Program-made: the position numbers and the translations under genes
Part shown: positions 27,001 through 34,068 of the stretch, in pieces
Position numbering within the stretch: the first letter of the stretch is position 1
Layout of the letters: each line of letters begins with the position of its first letter
The notes under the pieces: model-generated
Databases searched by the model: none
What the model was told of the DNA's origin: nothing
The model's input: the letters and a program-made list of their open reading frames with translations, nothing else
NCBI GenBank assembly: GCA_028877215.1
Contig: JAPPFJ010000013.1
Span: forward strand, 1-37,491
DNA length: 37,491 nt
From: Gemmatimonadota bacterium
GTDB lineage: Bacteria; Latescibacterota; UBA2968; GCA-2709665
Direction of reading: 5' to 3'

Positions 27001-29220
27001 TGCTTCCTTCACTGTGTTGACTCGCAGAGACGATGGGAATACCTGTACCCGGTTTTCCTCCCGGGACAACAATACCGTTTCTTCCAGCCAGGAGACGGCG
27101 GTCCGCACACGGGTATCGTCCGTGGCAGAGTCCCGTTCGAAGGCGTTTTCGTCGTCTTCACCCAGTATCTCACCTGACGTTGCAACAACCTCGCCTCCAA
27201 GGCGCTTCTTCCGGTCCAGATTGCGGAGTGCCCTCAGGACGCCGTGGATCTCCCGCCTCGTGAGTCGCGACGACGCAGACATGCCGAACTGCCGTTCCAC
27301 GTCTTCCGGGGTATAGAGGAGGACACATCGCGCGGTCTTCCGGTCCCGCCCTGCGCGGCCGGCCTCCTGCATGTAGTTCTCCAGCGAACCGGGAATGTCC
27401 GCGTGGATCACCAGCCGCACGTCCGGTTTGTCGATGCCCATGCCGAAGGCATTGGTGGCCGTTATCACCCGCAACTCGCCGCCGATGAATCTCTGCTGCA
27501 CGCTCTTCTTCGTCTCAGGGGGCAAGCCCGCGTGGAAATGTTCGGCCGCGATTTCCTTGAGTTGCAGGAACTGCGCCGCCTCTTCCGTCTGGCGTCGCGT
27601 TGCGCAATAGACGATGGCGCCTCCTGGGGTATCCGGCGGCAGGTCCGCCATCACGATCTGATGGATGTGCGCGAATTTCTCCGGTTCGGTCGTCTTCACC
27701 ACCACGAATTCCAGATTTGTGCGCTGGGCCCCGCCGTCGAACACACGTAACTCAATTTGTAGCTCGTCCCGAAAATGCTGTCTGATGTCGGCGACGACGT
27801 CGGGCTTTGCGGTCGCCGTCAGGCATATCACCGGGGGGATCGGCTCCTCTGCCGCCTTCTCACGGATGAACCGTCCTATATAGCGGTAATCGGGACGGAA
27901 ATCGTGGCCCCACCGCGAGAGGCAATGGGCTTCGTCCAGCACCCACGCGCCGATTTCGCGCTGGTCCAGGACACGACGGAAGGAGTGACTGCGGAGTTGC
28001 TCGGGCGAAACGAGTACCATCCCGGCGTCCCCGAGACGCACCCGATCCAGCGCATCGGCGCGTTCGGGCATCGATAGCAGTCCGTTGATGGCCACACAGG
28101 AGGATATTCCCCGTGCTTCCAGCCCGGCAACCTGGTCCGCCATGAGTGCGACGAGCGGCGAAATCACCACGGTCAGCGCGCCAATCTTGTCATAGCGAGA
28201 CAGAGCAGGAATTTGGTAACAAAGTGACTTTCCGGTTCCGGTTGGAAGGATGCCCAGAACGTGATCGCCGGCCATTGCAGCTTCGCAGATGTTCTGCTGC
28301 ATCGGGCGACCGTCTTTGTCGGCCGGTTCCGGTCGAAAGTCGTCGAATCCGAACCATCGCTTCAGTTCCTTACGCGGGTCGTGCCGCTCATTGCACCATT
28401 CGCAGTCCGACTCGCCGCACGGCCTGTCCCGCAATCGGCGAACGAGCTTACCGGCATCCGGGAACTGATGCCGTACCCACGGCGGCATCACCGAATTGCC
28501 CCCGGCGACCGACAGCCAGGCGATGGCGTAAGCAAGAGGCCAGCCGAATTCTTTGGAATTTTGAATGACAACCTGGCCGCTGTTCTGACAGGCGTTGCCA
28601 TTCAAAAGGCTGCCTATGGCTGCGCTTGCCTCGGCGTCCGAAGGGCGTTGATTCCGTCGCAGCGCGGAGAACAATGCGTCGAGACCGGTCGCTTCATTTC
28701 CGGAAAACGCGTCGATGCCTGACCCGTCACCCGCGGTCGACGTGAGCCAGTGCCACGCCAGGATCAGGTACGGGGTATCCCGACTGACTGCTTCCAATGC
28801 ACCGCACTGGTCACGGAAGAGATCCAGGGCGAGGCGCGCGTCGAGTTCCGGGTCGTTCAGGCGCCCCTGTTTGAGCTGTGGGTCCTGGTAGTGCTTCACG
28901 AGGTGGTGATAGGGATTCCGCGGAAACGCGAGTGGATTCAGTTTCAGAGTATCGACGGCAGGAAGTTTCAGCAGCCGTAGGTTCGAATTCGCCGCTGCGA
29001 GATGCGGCAGATCGAAGGCAATCAGGTTATGGCCGAGCAGGAAGTCCGCGCCTTTGGCATATTCGTCAAGTTCGGCCAGTGCAGTTGTCAGATTACCCTT
29101 CCGGAAGGTCAGGGACCGATCGGTATCCGTGCGAACAGCAGCGAAAGCACGGATGCGGCCGTCGTTCTTCCCGACCTCCAGGTCAATTGAAATGTAACGA
29201 TGGGGCGAATTGGAATACAT
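24007..29220 (-). CDS. DnaQ-like exonuclease / RecQ helicase / UvrD-like helicase fusion
   Basis: A 1737-residue protein started at the ATG at 29220. An earlier in-frame ATG at 29268 lies in an interspersed repeat and is less likely. Residues 9-140 resemble a DEDD 3'-5' exonuclease (SIDLE at 11-15, LLGHNLIAFD at 61-70, LNDPELDARLALDLF at 121-135). A cysteine knot (C268, C273, C276, H280) precedes a RecQ helicase with Walker A LPTGTGKS (325-332) and DEAH (429-432). From about residue 1100 a second, UvrD/PcrA-type helicase follows, with LAGPGSGKT near 1110, LVDEYQD near 1235, VGDDDQNIYAF after it and STAHRAKGLEFDHIV near 1510. The protein would process DNA ends or structured DNA. Relatives are known in many genomes as RecQ family helicases. 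A role in phage defence is possible given the nearby toxin-antitoxin pair, but is inference. Confidence 0.9.
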   Translation of the reverse strand: MYSNSPHRYISIDLEVGKNDGRIRAFAAVRTDTDRSLTFRKGNLTTALAELDEYAKGADFLLGHNLIAFDLPHLAAANSNLRLLKLPAVDTLKLNPLAFPRNPYHHLVKHYQDPQLKQGRLNDPELDARLALDLFRDQCGALEAVSRDTPYLILAWHWLTSTAGDGSGIDAFSGNEATGLDALFSALRRNQRPSDAEASAAIGSLLNGNACQNSGQVVIQNSKEFGWPLAYAIAWLSVAGGNSVMPPWVRHQFPDAGKLVRRLRDRPCGESDCEWCNERHDPRKELKRWFGFDDFRPEPADKDGRPMQQNICEAAMAGDHVLGILPTGTGKSLCYQIPALSRYDKIGALTVVISPLVALMADQVAGLEARGISSCVAINGLLSMPERADALDRVRLGDAGMVLVSPEQLRSHSFRRVLDQREIGAWVLDEAHCLSRWGHDFRPDYRYIGRFIREKAAEEPIPPVICLTATAKPDVVADIRQHFRDELQIELRVFDGGAQRTNLEFVVVKTTEPEKFAHIHQIVMADLPPDTPGGAIVYCATRRQTEEAAQFLQLKEIAAEHFHAGLPPETKKSVQQRFIGGELRVITATNAFGMGIDKPDVRLVIHADIPGSLENYMQEAGRAGRDRKTARCVLLYTPEDVERQFGMSASSRLTRREIHGVLRALRNLDRKKRLGGEVVATSGEILGEDDENAFERDSATDDTRVRTAVSWLEETVLLSREENRVQVFPSSLRVNTVKEASARIQRRTIAEGYRRQLLRIVEALIDADPDEGITTDELMGVSGLSPEGVRRAMFVLERLGIASNDTALTAFVHAGVVRSSRKRFDEAAELENGLIAQMQETAPDMSKGDKWPLFLRLASQKLRDEGVADPLPERLWRILRSIASDGRGEGGDAGSLGIRRRDPDTVNVELRREWTGLAELASRRRAGAKLLLDHLLSCLPPNTRGTDLLAETTLGKLLAAITSDIVLKSRNPEKLLDRALLWLHEQEVIRLHKGLAVFRQAMTIKLTDEKRGFAAPDFEPLRLHYKGQAMQIHVMAEFAQRGLDNMADALRLALDYFSLTQEAFLSRWLPERGKEIERETTPESWRAIVESLKNPDQQRIVADDREQVNVLVLAGPGSGKTRVLVHRIAYLVRARRENPRGILALAYNRHAAVEIRKRLKELIGDDARGVTVLTCHALAMRLVGVSFQDRERRPQDDDAFREVLRQAVALLRGEGLEPEDADDRRERLLRGFRWILVDEYQDIGAEQYALISALAGRTLQDEDRKLTLFAVGDDDQNIYAFNGASVEFIRRFESDYGPRPSYLIDNYRSTGNIITAANDLIKPARQRLKTGHPIRIDRARAKNPPGGDWDGLDSVARGRVQVLPSDQDSISQVQVAMTELQRLAALSSNWDWSACAVIAREWKYLDPVRAYCELNDIPAQMANEGIPSFWHLRETRAFVEWLRGRDIRLVHGAALREWLNAQRNGIWTELLQQALDEHALEAGSGEVPVDHFIEWLAEWGRDVRRRQRGLLLSTAHRAKGLEFDHIVVLDGGWNKVDSGEDPDAPRRLYYVAMTRAKQTLTLVHFQGSRRGDRRVRSETVSEPAPPAYAEPLNPAPYRFPDNGAILHRKTDAIAENPSELSRQYRRPTLREVNLGFAGRRHAGHPVHSAIAALSTGDRLDTKVDEYGRWELLDRSGTVVGRLAEAFEPPPDMQCKTATVYAVVTWSREASEPGFREHSRCDTWEVVVPELVFEPEGG

Positions 29221-29258
29221 GCTCAAGTATCGTGAAAATGATGCCGGCGGCGAATACC

Positions 29259-29289
29259 GGGCGCCCACAAGGGATGCACCTACAGTGCG
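29259..29289 (+). repeat. GGGCGCCCACAAGGGA repeat, copy 1
   Basis: A 31-bp sequence differing at three positions from the identical copies at 29527 and 29683. It lies just upstream of the large helicase gene (minus strand). Each copy is a hairpin with an 8-bp arm (one mismatch in this family's consensus) around ACAAG. Confidence 0.75.
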
Positions 29290-29398
29290 TTGAATCAGGC
29301 AACGTATTGAACGGCTTGCACGACAGTCGCCTGCGCTTCGTTATAATGTTCCGGCGCAACCAGATGGTGGGGCTTTCATTTCCAAAGAGATAAGGTAC

Positions 29399-29521
29399 GT
29401 GCCGAAACGGGTCAAGCCGAAAATCGTGTACAAGTATTTATGCGTGAGTCGCCGCCTAACCAAAAAGCCGCTCTCCTTCAGAAGGAAAGCGGCTCTGTTA
29501 TTGCCGTCGAAGGGTCGGTGA
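29399..29521 (+). CDS. possible 40-residue highly basic small protein
   Basis: A GTG-started frame encoding 40 residues of which about 15 are Lys or Arg (begins PKRVKPKIVYKYLC, ends LLLPSKGR). AAGG at 29392-29395 is close to the start. A perfect TATAAT lies at 29342-29347, but no properly spaced -35 box was found (TTGCAC is 20 bases upstream). The end of the frame runs through the hairpin at 29466-29494, which argues against it. No family recognised, and it may be spurious. Confidence 0.2.
   Translation: MPKRVKPKIVYKYLCVSRRLTKKPLSFRRKAALLLPSKGR
29462..29494 (-). terminator. rho-independent terminator reading leftwards
   Basis: A 13-bp stem with one mismatch (AGCCGCT, TCCTT, loop CAG, AAGGA, AGCGGCT) whose minus-strand side is followed by five T residues (29466-29462). 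It would stop leftward transcription from the heparinase-like gene before it reaches the helicase gene. Confidence 0.7.
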
Positions 29522-29526
29522 AAAGC

Positions 29527-29557
29527 GGGCGCCCACAAGGGACGCCCCTACAATGCG
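29527..29557 (+). repeat. GGGCGCCCACAAGGGA repeat, copy 2
   Basis: A 31-bp copy identical to 29683-29713 and ending in CCCCTACAATGCG. It is part of a 690-base gene-free spacer that holds mainly repeats. Confidence 0.85.
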
Positions 29558-29616
29558 AAAAATTCAACCTGCACGGGATTCCCAACCACGTCTACCAATT
29601 TTCACAATCGCGGGCA

Positions 29617-29879
29617 TTTCGACAAGCTCAATGACCACGCATTAACTGGTTCAACGTACAAATTGAACGCAAATTGGAGGTCGGGCGCCCACAAGGGACG
29701 CCCCTACAATGCGTTGGATCCGTTAGAGCAAGAAGCCAAGCTCAATGACGGCGTTTCGACAAGCTCAACGAACGTCATTGAGCCCGCGCCCAAAAGTGTT
29801 TCGCGGCTAGCCCCGTGGGCGCTCCGAGCCGCTCCATGAGCCGTTGTCCTGAGCCTGTCGAAGGGTTGTCGAAGGGTCG
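29617..29879 (+). repeat. cluster of TTTCGACAAGCTCAA / CCTGAGCCTGTCGAAGG words
   Basis: Forms of one dispersed repeat occur at 29617-29635 and 29754-29771 (TTTCGACAAGCTCAA) and in reverse orientation at 29842-29879 (CCTGAGCCTGTCGAAGGG with a nearby second GTCGAAGGG). A similar GTCGAAGGGTCGG is at 29506-29518. The arrangement suggests repeat-into-repeat accumulation. Confidence 0.75.
29683..29713 (+). repeat. GGGCGCCCACAAGGGA repeat, copy 3
   Basis: A 31-bp copy identical to 29527-29557. The two copies lie 156 bases apart and are in the same orientation. Confidence 0.85.
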
Positions 29880-29911
29880 GCGAGTGGCCGCTGAAATCCC
29901 TACATGCTCCC

Positions 29912-32407
29912 CTAAATCATGGTAAGAATATCCTCGCCCGTTCTATTGACGTCGAACGCGTAACGATCGTTTCCCGCCCCTATCACGAATCCATTCTCGT
30001 CAGTCGTCACATGCGCGTTCAGGCTGTGATCCACGAACGCGAAGACCAGGACGTCCCCGGGTGTCGAAAGACGCACGCGCGTGCTGGGGTCCCGTCCGCC
30101 CGGGACGAAGCTCTTCAGGCTTCCCGCCGCCAGTCCGGCGGGTGCGAAGGGGACCTCCTCCTGCTCGAAACAGGCGTCCTCACCGTAAAGCGGCATGACG
30201 TCGACGGTCCGCTCCCCCGCCCCGAACTGCGCCAGGTCTGACCGGACGCCGCGCAGGTTCACCGGGTTCAATTTCCAACCAAACGCCGCGCTTCCCGTTT
30301 CGGGCCCCATGTCCGTCTCGAAATCCACCTTCAGTCGCCGGCGTCCGGGACACTTCAGGTCCAGCATGGCGAAATCGCACTTCAACCCCGTCCCGGGCAT
30401 CTGGACCGCGCCGCCGAAGGCGAGCGCCGTATTCGACTTGATGTAGAACGTCCTCGGCTCGTCGCGCGATTCGAGGTTCTGCGAATCCACGCCCAGTTCT
30501 CCGAAAACCGCGGGATCGTCGAACCGGTTCCGGTTGCCGTCGACTTCGACCTCGATGAACGGACTGTCCCCCCGGCGGTTGAATCCGCCCCAACGGATGG
30601 CCGCGTCGTGCCACCTGCCGGTTTCGATCTTCACGGGCGACGTCACCTCAACCGATGTATTCCGCTGGCTCTGTACGACGAACGTGAGCGCGTTTCCTTC
30701 CATTATCGCCAGCGAGTAACTGTTCACCCGGCTTCCCATCAAGCGCCCCACGCCGATTCCCGTATTGAACAGAACGCCTGGCCCGTCATCACCTGGCTCG
30801 CCATTCAGCCGGAAACGCATCTTCAATTCGCCGGCCCTGGGATTGAAGAAAGGTCCGCGTTCGTACTGCAGACAGTCCCGACCATTCAATCGCGCAAAAC
30901 CCCCGCTCCGTCTTCGCGTCAACTTCACCCCGCGGCGACGGCGTCTCAAGGCCGTCACCAGGATTGGCCACGCTCCCTTCAGCAGCCAGTATTCCTGGTC
31001 CGTTCGAACGGACTGGACGCGCAACCGGTCGAACCGCTCTTGCCTATCCAGCCGCTTCAGAAACGCAACGATCTCGTTCTGGCCGCCCACGAAGGGAAGA
31101 CTCCCGCAGGCCACCGGCTGCGCCTCTTCCGCGGAGATCGACTTCAGGACCGGATATCCGGACCACTGCGCGTGCAGGTTCAGATACCCGTGAGCGCCCC
31201 CGCCCTTGTATCCGGTCACGCTGCAGACGACCGCATCCGTGTCCCATCCGCTTCTCAGGATCCCCGCCTCGCCATAGTGCGCCCGCATAAACGTCCTGGA
31301 AAGCGGCAGTTCCTGCCTGCGACGGGACGGATGGAACGCCGGATCGCAATAGCAATACGCATACGGACCGTATGAAACCATGCACTCGGCACTGGTGCCC
31401 TTCACGCCCATTCCGAATCTGTAGAGCCTCCCCAATCTCGGATCGCCGAGCGCCACGTCGCGCATCTCCACGTCTGCCGCCTCCTGAGCCAGGCGAAGCA
31501 GGGTCACCGAACACGCATTTAGCTGACTGCCCGTGATCACGTTCGAATTCTGCGGATAATACAGCCTGTCTTCAATCACCCTGGGCGGCGCCAGGTGGTA
31601 ACGGAACCACTTCAGGGGCCGTTCCAGGCGCTTCGGGAACTCCCTGTAGAGGTCCTCGCCGGTCACGTTTCTCAGCGCGTCGGCGAAGTGAAGCATCCAC
31701 AGGTTCTCCCACGGCCAGAACGAGGCGCCGTCTCCGGGCTCGCCGTCCCGCCCGCAGCCATTAGGCATCACCCCGGCACGAAACCGGTCGACAACGGCCG
31801 CCACCCACGCTTCCGCATCGGGATGTTTTCCAAGCAGATGCAGGGCCGCCGCGCCGAAGTGCCCATTGTCGACCACGGCGTGGTGCCGTCCGTCGGACGA
31901 ATGCCTGGACCTCTCCACGTCGGGCCACCAGCGCTCCATCAACCGGACGAGGCACGCCGTCGCCCGTTCCTTTTCGCCGTCCGGCAACACATTGTCCAGC
32001 AGGTCCAGCGAGAGCGCAAACGCCTGCATATACCGATTTGCCGTATAGAAATGCTCCTCCACGCGGTCGCTGTGTTCCCACTCGGACGCCGCCCGCATCC
32101 AGTCTCTGGCGCGTTTCAGCCAGCGCGGCTCACCGGTCAGCTTCCACGCGAATGCATAGTTCTCCATGAGCGCCGTTGCGTGCATCCCCGTATAGAAGGT
32201 GAGGTACAGCTGGTGGTACGGGTGCGGGCTGTCCGGCCGTTCGGGGATCCGTTTCCACGGACGCTGAGAATGGTATTCCTCGCAGTCCGCGAGGATGTTT
32301 CCCAGAATGCGTTTTCGGGCCTCATCCTCCGGCGGGATGAACCTGTACAGCGGATCGTCGGCCGGACGGTAAAGCCGGGGATGTTCCTCACGCAGAATCC
32401 GGGTCAT
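29912..32407 (-). CDS. heparinase/alginate-lyase-like protein with C-terminal lectin-like domain
   Basis: An 831-residue protein. The first ~300 residues look like the alpha/alpha toroid of heparinase II/III or alginate lyases (YHQLYLTFYTGMHATALMEN, HHAVVDNGHFGAAALHLLGK, SFWPWENLWMLHFADALR). A beta-sandwich follows, with GAHGYLNLHAQWSGYPVL, as in heparinase II/III. The last third (SRVNSYSLAIMEGNALTFV, then TGRWHDAAIRWGG) resembles a LamG/concanavalin-like domain. The start ATG follows GGAG by seven bases. No signal peptide is present at MTRILREEHPRLYRP, so it may act in the cytoplasm on imported oligosaccharides, or the true start may differ. The polysaccharide substrate is unknown. Confidence 0.6.
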   Translation of the reverse strand: MTRILREEHPRLYRPADDPLYRFIPPEDEARKRILGNILADCEEYHSQRPWKRIPERPDSPHPYHQLYLTFYTGMHATALMENYAFAWKLTGEPRWLKRARDWMRAASEWEHSDRVEEHFYTANRYMQAFALSLDLLDNVLPDGEKERATACLVRLMERWWPDVERSRHSSDGRHHAVVDNGHFGAAALHLLGKHPDAEAWVAAVVDRFRAGVMPNGCGRDGEPGDGASFWPWENLWMLHFADALRNVTGEDLYREFPKRLERPLKWFRYHLAPPRVIEDRLYYPQNSNVITGSQLNACSVTLLRLAQEAADVEMRDVALGDPRLGRLYRFGMGVKGTSAECMVSYGPYAYCYCDPAFHPSRRRQELPLSRTFMRAHYGEAGILRSGWDTDAVVCSVTGYKGGGAHGYLNLHAQWSGYPVLKSISAEEAQPVACGSLPFVGGQNEIVAFLKRLDRQERFDRLRVQSVRTDQEYWLLKGAWPILVTALRRRRRGVKLTRRRSGGFARLNGRDCLQYERGPFFNPRAGELKMRFRLNGEPGDDGPGVLFNTGIGVGRLMGSRVNSYSLAIMEGNALTFVVQSQRNTSVEVTSPVKIETGRWHDAAIRWGGFNRRGDSPFIEVEVDGNRNRFDDPAVFGELGVDSQNLESRDEPRTFYIKSNTALAFGGAVQMPGTGLKCDFAMLDLKCPGRRRLKVDFETDMGPETGSAAFGWKLNPVNLRGVRSDLAQFGAGERTVDVMPLYGEDACFEQEEVPFAPAGLAAGSLKSFVPGGRDPSTRVRLSTPGDVLVFAFVDHSLNAHVTTDENGFVIGAGNDRYAFDVNRTGEDILTMI

Positions 32408-32489
32408 TTTGCGACTCCATTATTGTGGTTTGGATCTGTCGCTGAGTTGGAGCACTGTAGTGGGATTGGTGGGTTTGTACACGTTCAAT

Positions 32490-32556
32490 TTCCCCCCACC
32501 GGCGCGCCTTCGGGCTGACGCCCTTGGCTTTCCGACTCCCCCTCAAGGGGGGAGTG
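32490..32556 (+). repeat. hairpin-containing interspersed repeat
   Basis: Holds a CACCGG/CGCGCCTTCGGGCTGACGCCC segment followed by a hairpin, ACTCCCCC (32535-32542), loop TCAA, GGGGGGAGT (32547-32555). No T run follows on either strand, so it is a REP-like repeat rather than an obvious terminator. It fills the gap between two minus-strand genes. Confidence 0.5.
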
Positions 32557-32598
32557 ATGCGCACTGTCCCGGCGAATCAGGCTCCACATATTCTCCAA

Positions 32599-33729
32599 TC
32601 AGCGCACTCTCGCCGCCCTGATCGCATCCACGGCAAACGTGCCTTCAGGGCAATAGACCGAGACAATAACCTCCGGCCCGACTGCCTGAAGCTCGAGGAG
32701 GACCCTTTTGTCCTCCCTGCGAACCGAAACAACCCGCGCTGCCTTCAGCGGAGACGGCTTGAGGACGGGCGGGTTTTCATGCGTACTGAAATATTCGATC
32801 TGTATACGACACGGCCCCGGAGTTCTGACCGACCACGTATGGAAGCCGGGCGGATACGACCCGCCCAGGTAGTGACCGCCCACGTAAGCGGATCCGTTCG
32901 TCACCAACCTCAAGACGTCACCGTTACTCCCGTCCGCTTCGCCGATCCACATCTCTGCCTGTGTTTCCAGGTCCGCGTCGACGGGATAGGACACCGGGTC
33001 GTCGTGTCCGTAGGCGATCGGAAATGTCTCCGCGAGGTATTTCCGGTAGAGATCCAGGATCGGCGTCCTGTACCTGTCCTTCAGGTAGTCCGCCTCCACG
33101 GCCGTAACTCCGTAAGATCGGGCCGTATCGTCGTACCGGCCGATCCAGGGCCGTTCGACCACCTTGAGGGCCGTCCAGCCGTCAGCCGCCATCACGAGAT
33201 CGTGGAAGGACGCGATTTCTCCCTTGCCGTCATAATTCTCCCTCGAATAGAAGAACAGACCGAACGTGGGATCCAACAGATGCCACTTGCCGTCGTAGTA
33301 GACCTCGCTGATGGCATGGCTGCCCATGATCGGACGGAGATTGAACGCGCCGACATACCGCGAAGGCAGCCCCACCATCCTGCAGAGTACCCTGTGTACG
33401 TGGGAGAGCCCGCCGCAGATCGCATAGCCCTCCTTTATGATCTTCGTGGCGGACCCACCGTTGTTCTTCAGTTCGAGAGCGGACGACGCGTATCGCAGAA
33501 TCGCGATCCCTTTCTGCTCGTCCGTCAATCCCCCGGTTCCGTCCGGGAAGATGCTTTTCAGCACCTCCTCCAGAAATCCCCGGTCCTCTTCGGATGAAAT
33601 CTCCAGATCTTCGGGTACGGGCATTGTACGAAAAGGAAGCATTGGACCCCTCTCCCCGGACGCAACGGCCGATGAGGGACTCAGCAGAAACGCGATAAAT
33701 ATCGGCGCGATCAGAAATACGGAAAACAT
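32599..33729 (-). CDS. secreted transglutaminase-like (papain-fold) protein
   Basis: A 376-residue protein. The ATG at 33729 follows TGGAG with a short spacer and starts a strong signal peptide (MFSVFLIAPIFIAFLLSPSSAVA). Starts further up would add a charged non-signal segment. The catalytic triad of the transglutaminase/papain fold is intact: C105 (GYAICGGLSHV), H138 (GSHAISEVYY) and D153 (LLDPTFGL). The C-terminal ~130 residues are beta-rich. Such domains act as proteases, amidases or crosslinkers, and the substrate is unknown. It is divergent from the dihydroorotase gene and has its own minus-strand promoter. Confidence 0.85.
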   Translation of the reverse strand: MFSVFLIAPIFIAFLLSPSSAVASGERGPMLPFRTMPVPEDLEISSEEDRGFLEEVLKSIFPDGTGGLTDEQKGIAILRYASSALELKNNGGSATKIIKEGYAICGGLSHVHRVLCRMVGLPSRYVGAFNLRPIMGSHAISEVYYDGKWHLLDPTFGLFFYSRENYDGKGEIASFHDLVMAADGWTALKVVERPWIGRYDDTARSYGVTAVEADYLKDRYRTPILDLYRKYLAETFPIAYGHDDPVSYPVDADLETQAEMWIGEADGSNGDVLRLVTNGSAYVGGHYLGGSYPPGFHTWSVRTPGPCRIQIEYFSTHENPPVLKPSPLKAARVVSVRREDKRVLLELQAVGPEVIVSVYCPEGTFAVDAIRAARVR

Positions 33730-33766
33730 GGGGGTCTCCATTCGATTGCGACGCCAATTTTCGACA

Positions 33767-33795
33767 AAGATACGCACCGTCCTGCAAAACGGCAA
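33767..33795 (-). promoter_or_regulatory. minus-strand promoter for the transglutaminase-like gene
   Basis: On the minus strand TTGCCG (33795-33790) and TATCTT (33772-33767) are separated by 17 bases. The expected leader is about 30 bases. Confidence 0.5.
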
Positions 33796-33835
33796 GCCGG
33801 GAAAGGCCGATCGGCTCTTCTCAAAAGGAATCCGC

Positions 33836-33864
33836 TTGACAGAAACAACCCCCGCCGGTAACTT
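33836..33864 (+). promoter_or_regulatory. plus-strand promoter upstream of the dihydroorotase gene, displaced by a MITE
   Basis: TTGACA (33836-33841), 17-base spacer, TAACTT (33859-33864). A 162-bp element begins 19 bases downstream, placing the promoter more than 200 bases from the start codon at 34069. Confidence 0.55.
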
Positions 33865-33882
33865 TGCATTCAAAATTCCTTA

Positions 33883-34044
33883 GAAGCTGTCTTAAAATTC
33901 CCAGCGGTCTTCGCACGGCTGCAAAAGCGGCGGTCGGCGTTCGTCAAACCCGCCCGTATAGACAAATATGGGCGGATTTTCCCGCCTTGACCGCCACTTT
34001 TTCGCTCGCGCTCGGGAACTCACCGGTAATTTTAAAACAGCTTC
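33883..34044 (+). mobile_element. MITE-like element, 162 bp, with terminal inverted repeats and TTA duplication
   Basis: The ends are inverted repeats matching at 18 of 20 positions (GAAGCTGTCTTAAAATTCCC on the left, the reverse complement of 34025-34044 on the right). Both ends are flanked by TTA (33880-33882 and 34045-34047), consistent with a target-site duplication. The interior is itself largely palindromic (CCGCCCGTAT against ATATGGGCGG, and AAAAGCGGCGGTC against GACCGCCACTTTTT). No open frame is inside. It would need a transposase encoded elsewhere. Confidence 0.75.
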
Positions 34045-34068
34045 TTACCGTCATATCTCTGTTCTCTA

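Noticed and set aside
25480..27177. Plus-strand open frame of about 565 codons inside the giant helicase gene
   Set aside because: The minus strand shows clear helicase motifs here. The plus-strand product has none.
29259..29713. Three short repeats as a CRISPR array
   Set aside because: Spacing is irregular (over 150 bases), copies are hairpin-forming and dispersed, and no cas genes are present.
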